Assembly: GCA_021852225.1 (NCBI GenBank)
Contig: JAJZOA010000192.1
Coordinates: forward strand, 1 to 11,889
Source of the DNA: Planctomycetota bacterium
Lineage (GTDB): Bacteria; Planctomycetota; Phycisphaerae; WQYP01
Direction of reading: 5' to 3'
Length of the DNA: 11,889 nucleotides
Under the pieces are notes generated by a model. The model saw only the letters and a list, made by a program, of their open reading frames with translations. It made no database searches and had not been told where the DNA came from. Shown here in pieces: positions 6,066-11,889 of this stretch; position 1 is the first letter of the stretch; each line of letters starts with the position of its first letter. The position numbers and the translations under genes were made by a program.

Positions 6066-6923
6066 TCACGGCCTGACAAAGCGCGGTTTCAGAAATGCGA
6101 TGCTGTGCAGAGCGGCTTTTGCCGGTGAGTCCGGATAGGTATAAAGTTCCACCGTTAGAAAATTGGGATAGTGTATGGCCGCAAGCTGCCGCCTGAGCTT
6201 TCCCCAGTCCAGATTGCCCCGTCCGGGAATAAGGTGATAATGTTTGCGGCCCAGCAGATCTTCAATATGGCAGTTCCATATCCGGCCCCGCAGGAGGCGC
6301 AACGTGTCGCCGACTGGCTCGCCGATAACAACACTGTGGCCGATATCCAGATTCGCGCCCAGCATCGGACTTTTCATGCTGTCAATCAGGGCTGCCAGTT
6401 CAGTGGCCCATTCAATAAACAGGCCCGGTTCAGACTCTATCCCGACCCGCACGTTTAATTTCTGGGCTAATTCGAGTATAGGCTTAAGCGATTCGCGCAG
6501 TTGTCGTGTGGCGATTGGTGGTGGCATGGTGGGCAGCGCCCGACCACTTGTAATGCTGATATTTGTGGCGCCAATTGCATGGGCGTAGCGCAGGGTATTG
6601 GAAATCATGCGGATTCTTTGCCGCCGAAGTTTGGTCGATGGCGAGATAATTGAAGGCTCAAAAAAAGGTTCGGGCGGGGCGTCTTTCCAATAACCAAAAG
6701 TGCAGTTGGCGTTGATATTGCTTACGCATAGTCCGGTGCGTTCCAGCAAGGCCCGTATTTGGTCCGCGACGCGCGGCGAAAATGTGTCGGGATATAAATG
6801 CGGTTTGTCCGCCAGAATCTCAACGCCACTATAGCCGCAGGCGGCGATTGTTTCGATCGCCTTTTTTAAGGAATATCGGCTGAATGCGTTAGTGGAAAAC
6901 GCAAACTTGAATTGTGGCGGCAT
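6066..6923 (-). CDS. Xylose-isomerase-like TIM-barrel protein (sugar phosphate isomerase/epimerase family, ebo-associated type)
   Basis: The 285-residue protein has the AP-endonuclease-2/xylose-isomerase-like TIM barrel (PF01261 type). The first strand is FAFSTNAF (7-14), followed by CGYSGVEILAD (29-39). Likely metal ligands are E163 or E165 (GIESEPG), D193 and H196 (NLDIGH), H219 (NCHIED) and E259 (VELYTYP). The stretches FFEPSIISP and KHYHLIPGRGNLDW recall a subgroup I associate with ebo-like clusters, where EboB-type hydrolases and UbiA prenyltransferases occur. That link is from memory. The real substrate is unknown. The ATG at 6921-6923 has GGAG 7 bases upstream. It is the last gene of a three-gene minus-strand operon, 45 bases after the TPR gene, and an EboB-like gene lies in the divergent unit. 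Confidence 0.75.
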   Translation of the reverse strand: MPPQFKFAFSTNAFSRYSLKKAIETIAACGYSGVEILADKPHLYPDTFSPRVADQIRALLERTGLCVSNINANCTFGYWKDAPPEPFFEPSIISPSTKLRRQRIRMISNTLRYAHAIGATNISITSGRALPTMPPPIATRQLRESLKPILELAQKLNVRVGIESEPGLFIEWATELAALIDSMKSPMLGANLDIGHSVVIGEPVGDTLRLLRGRIWNCHIEDLLGRKHYHLIPGRGNLDWGKLRRQLAAIHYPNFLTVELYTYPDSPAKAALHSIAFLKPRFVRP

Positions 6924-6968
6924 CAGTGTTCTCCAGGATGCGTGTGACCCACAGACATGAAGCGAAAA

Positions 6969-7289
6969 TCAGACTGGGGGAATGGCGGCCAGGGCTTCGG
7001 CCATTTCGGCGGCGGCGTGCTGGTCGCCGGTTTTGTTTGCCATTGCGATTCCCTGTTCATACTGGCCGCGGGCCAGGGCCATTTGACCGAGTGCCTCATG
7101 CGATCGTCCGCACATGAAAAACGCGGCGACGTAACTGGGGTCCTGCGAAAGCAATGTGCCGAATTCACGGATGGCCGCATCATGCTGGCCGGCTCTGGCA
7201 TATTCCATGGCCACGCCATAGCGCAAAAAACTGTCTTTGGGTTCGGCTTCCAGCATTGTCAGCAATTGGGCGAGACGCGCGGTGGTCAT
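6969..7289 (-). CDS. Small TPR-repeat protein
   Basis: The 106-residue product is all-helical with two or more tetratricopeptide repeats. Residues 20-53 (FLRYGVAMEYARAGQHDAAIREFGTLL, then DPS) and about 54-87 (YVAAFFMCGRSHEALGQMALARGQYEQGIAMA) show the W/L-G-Y-A-P spacing of TPRs. A shorter helix-pair remnant follows. TPRs mediate protein-protein contacts, so an adaptor role is likely, with no catalytic motif. It has no signal peptide. The start is set by the ATGA overlap with the stop of the cysteine-cluster gene (ATG 7287-7289, TGA 7286-7288) and by AAGGAG 5 bases upstream. The frame is open 18 codons further upstream, without support. The tight coupling suggests that it and the cysteine-cluster protein are made in fixed ratio and may interact. 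Confidence 0.8.
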   Translation of the reverse strand: MTTARLAQLLTMLEAEPKDSFLRYGVAMEYARAGQHDAAIREFGTLLSQDPSYVAAFFMCGRSHEALGQMALARGQYEQGIAMANKTGDQHAAAEMAEALAAIPPV

Positions 7290-7843
7290 CCATTCTCCTT
7301 GGGCGGCGGTGTGGACAGCAGTGTGCCCAGACCGGCGCGCCATTCCATGTAGGCATAGGGCAATTTCGCCTTATCATGCAAAATTTTCAGCAGTCGATGA
7401 TAACGTTCGTAGGCATTGTTCTGCCAGGCTGTGCTGCCGGGATCACAAAAATAAATGCGGCAGCCCAGCGGTCGGCCGGTTCGCGCGGTGCAAAGCTCGT
7501 TCACCTGCCACGGGCAGCCAGGGGCGATTTCTCCGGTATCCGCGAATAATGGCAATGGAAAGCTGAACTTGCGTTCCGGCACCTGTTTTTGAGATTCAGT
7601 TGGTGATTCGGCTCCGGCTGTTGGAAGCCGTGGCATCATCTCAACGACGCGGAAATACTCCAGTTCCAGCCGAGTGGCGTATAATCGGTGTCCATAGGCT
7701 TCAAAATGGCAGCAGCGACCGCTGGCCACACATCGTGGTTTCTGAAAATCAATTTCCGCGTCCAAGCCGTCGTACAGTGCTTTAACCTGCCTCAGCGCCT
7801 CGGCAAGCGAAATATTATCCAACTCGTTAAACCTGTGAACCAT
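7286..7843 (-). CDS. YkgJ-family cysteine-cluster protein (putative Zn or Fe-S binding)
   Basis: The 185-residue protein carries seven cysteines: C38, C44, C45, C110, C118, C128 and C133. They lie in RCVASGRCCHF and in CPWQVNELCTARTGRPLGCRIYFCDP. This is the signature of the YkgJ (CxxxxxCC...C...C...RPxxCR...C) family (PF03692), thought to bind zinc or an iron-sulfur cluster; no general function is known. No signal peptide or membrane segment is present. It is first in a minus-strand operon, overlaps the TPR gene by 4 bases, and is followed by the TIM-barrel gene. The ATG at 7841-7843 lacks a visible Shine-Dalgarno site. A -10-like GATAAT lies only 9 bases upstream, so the mRNA may be nearly leaderless. 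The next Met would remove the conserved cysteines, so this start is kept. Confidence 0.85.
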   Translation of the reverse strand: MVHRFNELDNISLAEALRQVKALYDGLDAEIDFQKPRCVASGRCCHFEAYGHRLYATRLELEYFRVVEMMPRLPTAGAESPTESQKQVPERKFSFPLPLFADTGEIAPGCPWQVNELCTARTGRPLGCRIYFCDPGSTAWQNNAYERYHRLLKILHDKAKLPYAYMEWRAGLGTLLSTPPPKENG

Positions 7844-7852
7844 GATGCGGGC

Positions 7853-7880
7853 ATTATCCGTCTTTATAGGTGGAATGCAA
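7853..7880 (-). promoter_or_regulatory. candidate promoter for the cysteine-cluster/TPR/TIM operon
   Basis: On the minus strand TTGCAT (7875-7880) and GATAAT (7853-7858) are separated by 16 bases. The -10 matches consensus at 5 of 6 positions, the -35 at only 3. Transcription would start just before or at the ATG at 7843, consistent with the lack of a ribosome site there. Confidence 0.35.
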
Positions 7881-7886
7881 TGGAAG

Positions 7887-7916
7887 TTGCTATCCAGTAC
7901 TATAATTCACTATCAT
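7887..7916 (+). promoter_or_regulatory. candidate promoter for the small-protein/EboB-like unit
   Basis: On the plus strand TTGCTA (7887-7892), an 18-base spacer and TATCAT (7911-7916) form one possible promoter. A perfect TATAAT also sits at 7901-7906 but has no good -35 at the right distance. The leader before the ATG at 7988 would be about 65 bases. The candidate lies within 10 bases of the opposing promoter, so the two units may be co-regulated. Confidence 0.35.
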
Positions 7917-7987
7917 AAATGTTGGATCGGTCACTAGTTTGATCGTGGTACAGGAAAGCAAGTCCAAGTTTGCAGCGGAGGTTCACT

Positions 7988-8224
7988 ATGCCCACACATG
8001 CGAAAATGTCTTCGGCCCAAGATGTCCTGGATGTATATTTTCTTGAGGTTCGGGCCAGTCTGTTGAGTGTTGCGGCCACGCTCGATCGTGTCAATCGGGC
8101 GTCTGGTGCCCGGGCGATTCAGACGGATAGCCGTATGGAATTTATCCGCGAAAGCCTGAAAGTTCTTGGAACTGATTCCAGCCACAAAGCTAAAGAACTT
8201 CTGGAATTGTATTCTCTGGCCTGA
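7988..8224 (+). CDS. Small helical protein of unknown function preceding the EboB-like gene
   Basis: The 78-residue product starts at an ATG with a strong GGAGG ribosome site 6 bases upstream (7977-7981). A TTG at 7970 in the same frame lies before that site and is rejected. The sequence is polar and helical, with no signal peptide, membrane segment or cysteine. It has an aromatic/acidic N-terminal part (DVLDVYFLEVRASLL), then AATLDRVNR, RMEFIRESLKVL and KAKELLELYSLA. I do not recognise a named domain. I have a vague memory of similar short proteins beside EboB-like hydrolases in planctomycetes; it occupies the EboA position of ebo operons but is much shorter than EboA. It is 22 bases before the TatD-type gene and surely cotranscribed. 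A small partner or adaptor of that hydrolase is the simplest guess. Confidence 0.75.
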   Translation: MPTHAKMSSAQDVLDVYFLEVRASLLSVAATLDRVNRASGARAIQTDSRMEFIRESLKVLGTDSSHKAKELLELYSLA

Positions 8225-8246
8225 AAATGGATCGGATGGACATGAT

Positions 8247-9107
8247 ATGTTTTTAATTGACCCGCATATTCACATGGTTTCCCGTACTACTGCAGATTAT
8301 GAGGCCTTGGCGCTGTCCGGCGTAGTGGCCGTAAGTGAACCGGCGTTCTGGGCGGGGTTCGACCGGTCTGCGGAAGGTTTTGTGGATTATTTCCGGCAGT
8401 TGACGGAATTTGAACCGAAGCGCGCTGCGCAATTCGGCATTCAGCATTACTCTTGGATTTGTTTGAATCCGAAAGAAGCCCAGGATTTGGGCAAAGCCCG
8501 CCAGGTGCTGGCTCTGATCCCCGAATTTCTTGATTGTCCGACGGTTCTGGGTGTGGGAGAAATAGGCCTGAACAAAAATACCGCCAATGAGGCTCAGGTA
8601 TTTCAGTTGCACGTGCAGATGGCCATTGACTGGGCCAAACGCCAGCCAAAGGGGCCGAATCGGCCACCCCACGCGCTTATTCTGATTCACACCCCGCATC
8701 TTGAGGATAAGCTCAAGGGCACGAGACTGATTCTGGATATGCTTAAAGATTTTGGTGATGCGATTGATCCGGCCCGTGTACTCATAGACCATGTCGAAGA
8801 GCACACCATCGGTTTGGTGAAAGACCGCGGCTTCTGGGCGGGCATGACCATTTATCCGATCAGCAAAGCCACCCCCCAGCGTGCGGTGGACATGATTGAA
8901 GTATTCGGTGCCGAGCGGCTGTGCGTAAATGCCGCCGCGGACTGGGGCGTCAGCGACCCTTTAAATACACATCGTACGATGCTTGAGGCCCAGAAACGCG
9001 GTCATACGCTGGAAACACTGCTTCACGTTTTCCATAACAATCCGGCGCGATTTTTCGGCCAGAATGAACGCTTCAAGCCAAAGCCCATAAGGGTGATCAA
9101 TGAATAA
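8247..9107 (+). CDS. eboB: TatD-family metal-dependent hydrolase, EboB-like
   Basis: The 286-residue TIM-barrel amidohydrolase has the TatD metal-site pattern: H7 and H9 in DPHIHM, E105 in GEIGLNK, H148 in LIHTPH, H182 in DHVEEH, and D232 in AADWG. The N-terminal block HMVSRTTADYEALALSGVVAVSEPAFW, followed by FVDYF, AAQFGIQHY and LNPKEA, is what I recall for EboB rather than for the TatD nuclease. ebo gene products are linked to small-metabolite handling, for example passage of the scytonemin precursor to the periplasm in Nostoc punctiforme; EboB's own substrate is unknown. The ATG at 8247 gives the family N-terminus. An upstream in-frame start at 8166 lies inside the preceding gene. The ribosome site is weak (GGA about 10 bases upstream), so coupling to the gene 22 bases before is likely. 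EboC, EboD and EboF do not follow. Confidence 0.8.
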   Translation: MFLIDPHIHMVSRTTADYEALALSGVVAVSEPAFWAGFDRSAEGFVDYFRQLTEFEPKRAAQFGIQHYSWICLNPKEAQDLGKARQVLALIPEFLDCPTVLGVGEIGLNKNTANEAQVFQLHVQMAIDWAKRQPKGPNRPPHALILIHTPHLEDKLKGTRLILDMLKDFGDAIDPARVLIDHVEEHTIGLVKDRGFWAGMTIYPISKATPQRAVDMIEVFGAERLCVNAAADWGVSDPLNTHRTMLEAQKRGHTLETLLHVFHNNPARFFGQNERFKPKPIRVINE

Positions 9108-9153
9108 TCCGTTCATTGTTTTTAAGTGGTGACGAATCGTGGAAAGACTCGGG

Positions 9154-9168
9154 GGGCCTATCTGGCCC
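9154..9168. terminator. small hairpin between convergent eboB-like and hrpB genes
   Basis: GGGCC (9154-9158) and GGCCC (9164-9168) form a 5-bp stem with a 5-base loop, immediately after the hrpB stop. No T-run follows on either strand, so terminator function is uncertain. The rest of the 62-base gap shows nothing. Confidence 0.25.
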
Positions 9169-9169
9169 G

Positions 9170-11800
9170 TTATGTCCGCGGCTTCATCGGCTTGGCGACG
9201 GCCTTTAGCGGTTCGTCCGGCCAGTTGTGTTTAGGGTAGCGTGCGCGCAGGTCTTTACGAATCTGGTGGTAACTGCCTCGCCAGAAACCAGCTAAGTCGC
9301 TGGTGGTTTGAACGGGCCGATAATTGGGACCAAGAATTTCCAATGTCACCGCTACGCGACCCTCCGCGACACGTGGTGTTTCGTGCAGGCCAAATAGCTC
9401 CTGCACCCGCGCGGCAAGAACTGGCGGCGCGTCCGGGCGATATTGCAGTTGCGCCACGCGGCCGCTGGGCAGTTTAAAATCCCGCGGCGCGCATTTATCA
9501 ATTAACGTCCGTGTGGAATAATTCCAACTGGCAAGCAGTCGGTCGGCGAGAGAATCCTGCAGCAGCAGGTCATCGACGCGGCCGGTCGAAGCGGCCTGGT
9601 CGGCCAGCCACTCGGCCAGAATATCTCCCATGAGACGGCTCGTTGGAATGTCTGGTTCGTGTGGAAAATCAACTTCAGGCAACGGCCAGTGTTTGTCCGG
9701 CATAGTTCGCTGTAAAAAATTGAATCGCAATAAGAGTTGTGCGCAGTTCTTGTTTTCCATGAGCCAGGCCTGCGCCACCGGACCAAGTTCCCGCCGCAGC
9801 ATATCACGTGTTGCCCCGGTATCGCGCTGGCCACCCGTGGTCTGTTCCAGCGGAAGGTCATGATAGAGCGTGGTGCGTTGGGCGGTGATTCGGCGGGTAT
9901 TGGCGTCCCAGATCAATTCGTCGCGCTGCTCAATGGCGTGGGGGAACTGCTCGCCCAGCCACGTCGGCTCAATGGCGCTGGCCTGGCGAACCAATGCCTC
10001 GTTATGGCGGGTTTTGGAGGAAAGTTCAACATCGAGTGCCAGAAAAAATTCCGTGCGTTTTACAATGCTTTCCGGTGCCAGCCGCACCCCACGACCGCCC
10101 ACCATCAGGGCGCGCGCTGGATCCGCGGCGCGCCTGCGGCACACGCGGTCCGGATAGGCTGTCAGTAGAAGTTTTTGCAACTGGGTTTCAGTTGCTCCGT
10201 CCGGGATTTTGGGTGGTGGCTGTCGCGCGTCCGGAGGCGTCGTGGCAGTGGCCAATTGCTGCAATTCAGCCGCAACCATACGCACCCGATCGACGGCTGC
10301 GTCATCCAATGCCAGGTCCTGGGCGGCGGAGCTTGTGCGCCCGCTGGTTAGCAAGTTCAACCGCCAGAGAACATCGGAATCTCCCGTGGTCTGTGCAGTG
10401 CGGCTGGCACGGCTTGCCACGATGTCTTTTTCGGAAAGCATGGCGGCCAGCAGCGCTGCGGGCCGAGTCAGACCCTGCCCTGCCGCCGTCAGCATAAAAT
10501 TTCCGAGCCGCGGGTGAAGCGGTAACGCCAGCAATCGCTTTCCCAGTGGGGTAATGGTTTGGCCGCCATCGGCACAAGGTGCCAGCGCCCGAATAGCCAG
10601 CAGGAATTGATCCGCGGCGCTGACGCGTTCGGCTGGCGGGGGGGTAAGCCAGTCAATTCCGTCCGGTCCGCGGCGGTCCCATGAATAGAGGCTAAGCACG
10701 GTCGGTGTCAGGTCCAGTCGCTGAATTTCCGGCAGGTCAAAATCTGCCAGATGGTTGTTCTCCTGCAGGGACCAAAGGCGAATGCAATGGCCCGGGCCGG
10801 TACGTCCAGCGCGGCCGGCGCGCTGTGCGGCTGAGGCCCTGCTGATGCGTTGCATATCCAGCCGGTCAATGCCGCGATCGGCGTCAAAACCCGCGCGGCG
10901 AACCAGGCCGGAATCCACCACCACACGAACGCCGTCAATGGTCAAACTGGATTCCGCAATATTGGTGGAAAGAATAATCTTTTTCTGTGGTCCGGGTGCC
11001 AGGGCTTTTAACTGCATTTCCAGCGGAAGAGATCCGTGTAGCGGCAGAAGAACGGCCTGATGTCGCATTGCCAGCCCGGCCAGAGTTTTCAAACAGCGGT
11101 TAATTTCGCCGGCCCCGGGCAGGAAAACCAGCAGATGGCCGACCGATTGTGTGGACGCATCATGCATGGTCAACCCGGTTTCAACCGCTCCGGCGATGCG
11201 TTCCTCCAGTGATTTGTCCGGGCCGGGGGCGTATTGGATTGTCACCGGAAACATGCGGCCGGGAACATTCAGGACCGGGGCATTATCCAGAAATTGAGAT
11301 ATCGGTTGGGGATCAAGCGTGGCGGACATGACCAGAATCAGCAGGGCTGGCCGCACGGTTTGGCGAACCTGCTTGAGCATCGCCAGGGCGACATCGCTAT
11401 GAATGGACCGTTCATGAAATTCATCCAGCACCACTGTGCCCACACCTTCCAGAAGCGGATCCGTAAGTAGTTGCCGCGTCAGAATGCCTTCGGTTATCAG
11501 CACCAGTGGTGTGCGAGTTTGAAATTTCCGTTCCATGCGAACGTGATAGCCAACTTGTCCCCCCAAAGGCCACCCCTGTTCGTCAGCAATGCGCTGGGCG
11601 ATGGCGCGGGCCGCCACGCGCCGCGGCTGCAGCACCAGAATTCGCGGATGCTGCGGCTGACACAGACCGGCGCGTATCAAAGCCGGCGGCACGCGAGTGG
11701 TTTTTCCCGCGCCCGGCTCCGCAAGCAGCACCAGCGTACCTCGCTGGCGAAGCGTTTCGAGTATCTCGGGAATCTGATGATCAATAGGCAACGGCTGCAT
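9170..11800 (-). CDS. hrpB: ATP-dependent DEAH-type helicase HrpB
   Basis: This 876-residue protein is slightly longer than most HrpB proteins (about 800-850). Superfamily 2 DEAH helicase motifs are in order: Walker A AEPGAGKTT (27-35), Ia PRRVAARA (59-66), II DEFHERS (126-132), III SAT (159-161), IV FLPG (226-229), V STNIAESSLTI (278-288) and VI QRAGRAGR (326-333). A winged-helix/ratchet-like part and the long HrpB-specific C-terminal region (HrpB_C type) follow, ending in RYPKHNWPDEPL, a tail typical of HrpB. HrpB is a cytosolic RNA-helicase-like ATPase; its exact role is poorly defined in most bacteria, although related proteins act in RNA processing. The ATG at 11798-11800 fits the family N-terminus but has no Shine-Dalgarno site; a TATAGG -10-like element lies 13 bases upstream. 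It converges on the EboB-like gene and appears monocistronic here. Confidence 0.95.
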   Translation of the reverse strand: MQPLPIDHQIPEILETLRQRGTLVLLAEPGAGKTTRVPPALIRAGLCQPQHPRILVLQPRRVAARAIAQRIADEQGWPLGGQVGYHVRMERKFQTRTPLVLITEGILTRQLLTDPLLEGVGTVVLDEFHERSIHSDVALAMLKQVRQTVRPALLILVMSATLDPQPISQFLDNAPVLNVPGRMFPVTIQYAPGPDKSLEERIAGAVETGLTMHDASTQSVGHLLVFLPGAGEINRCLKTLAGLAMRHQAVLLPLHGSLPLEMQLKALAPGPQKKIILSTNIAESSLTIDGVRVVVDSGLVRRAGFDADRGIDRLDMQRISRASAAQRAGRAGRTGPGHCIRLWSLQENNHLADFDLPEIQRLDLTPTVLSLYSWDRRGPDGIDWLTPPPAERVSAADQFLLAIRALAPCADGGQTITPLGKRLLALPLHPRLGNFMLTAAGQGLTRPAALLAAMLSEKDIVASRASRTAQTTGDSDVLWRLNLLTSGRTSSAAQDLALDDAAVDRVRMVAAELQQLATATTPPDARQPPPKIPDGATETQLQKLLLTAYPDRVCRRRAADPARALMVGGRGVRLAPESIVKRTEFFLALDVELSSKTRHNEALVRQASAIEPTWLGEQFPHAIEQRDELIWDANTRRITAQRTTLYHDLPLEQTTGGQRDTGATRDMLRRELGPVAQAWLMENKNCAQLLLRFNFLQRTMPDKHWPLPEVDFPHEPDIPTSRLMGDILAEWLADQAASTGRVDDLLLQDSLADRLLASWNYSTRTLIDKCAPRDFKLPSGRVAQLQYRPDAPPVLAARVQELFGLHETPRVAEGRVAVTLEILGPNYRPVQTTSDLAGFWRGSYHQIRKDLRARYPKHNWPDEPLKAVAKPMKPRT

Positions 11801-11889
11801 GGGGAAAGATTAACCTATAAGGGCATGCCTTTACAGCCTCGGTTGCCGCGTTTCCACGATAAGCAAATCTATGGATCAGTCCGGACGGA
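11801..11889. other. upstream region of hrpB to the window edge
   Basis: These 89 bases hold no complete gene. On the minus strand a TATAGG (11814-11819) could be a -10 element for hrpB, but no good -35 is spaced from it. The right edge may contain the start of another gene; too little is present to tell. Confidence 0.3.

Noticed and set aside
8166..8246. Upstream start giving the EboB-like protein 27 extra residues
   Set aside because: It overlaps the end of the small upstream gene, and its sequence is unlike the family. MFLIDPHIHM from 8247 is the expected N-terminus.
9737..10168. Plus-strand frames inside hrpB (up to 167 codons, for example 9994-10497)
   Set aside because: They are antisense shadows of a clear helicase gene and lack ribosome sites and domains.

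Overview
The window looks like a chromosomal segment of a Gram-negative bacterium, most likely from the Planctomycetota or a nearby PVC lineage. The hints are two tandem LpoB-family lipoproteins, an HrpB helicase, and an ebo-like group of genes (an EboB-type TatD hydrolase, a TIM-barrel isomerase-like protein and a small helical protein) of a kind I associate with planctomycetes. The phylum call is inference. The DNA is moderately GC-rich. No rRNA, tRNA, CRISPR array or intact mobile element is visible.

Layout from left to right. (1) 1-1216, minus strand: two adjacent LpoB-family outer-membrane lipoprotein genes. The downstream one is cut by the left edge. A sigma70-like promoter at 1260-1289 should drive the pair. 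(2) 1217-1766: a 550-base intergenic stretch with a hairpin in the lipoprotein leader, a tandem TGACA-type repeat block that resembles an insertion-sequence end, and a GC hairpin in the typA leader. (3) 1767-4406, plus strand: typA (BipA), then a PHP-family phosphatase of the CpsB/YwqE type. A 12-bp-arm inverted repeat lies between them. (4) 4443-5783, minus strand: a TauE/SafE-type sulfite/organosulfonate exporter and a DUF1634 membrane protein, a familiar pairing. (5) 6066-7843, minus strand: an operon of a YkgJ-type cysteine-cluster protein, a small TPR protein coupled to it by an ATGA overlap, and a xylose-isomerase-like TIM-barrel protein. (6) 7988-9107, plus strand, diverging from (5): a 78-residue helical protein and an EboB-like TatD hydrolase. 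(7) 9170-11800, minus strand: hrpB.

Functionally, the best-known parts are translation/ribosome stress (typA), peptidoglycan synthase activation (LpoB-like pair), sulfur-anion export (TauE with DUF1634) and RNA-helicase activity (hrpB). The least understood part is 6066-9107. There, two divergent transcription units share a 144-base control region and combine an EboB-like hydrolase, an ebo-associated TIM-barrel protein and a possible metal/iron-sulfur protein. The UbiA-like EboC, the dehydroquinate-synthase-like EboD and the phosphatase-like EboF are absent from this window. This is the strongest candidate for an undescribed or rearranged small-metabolite system.
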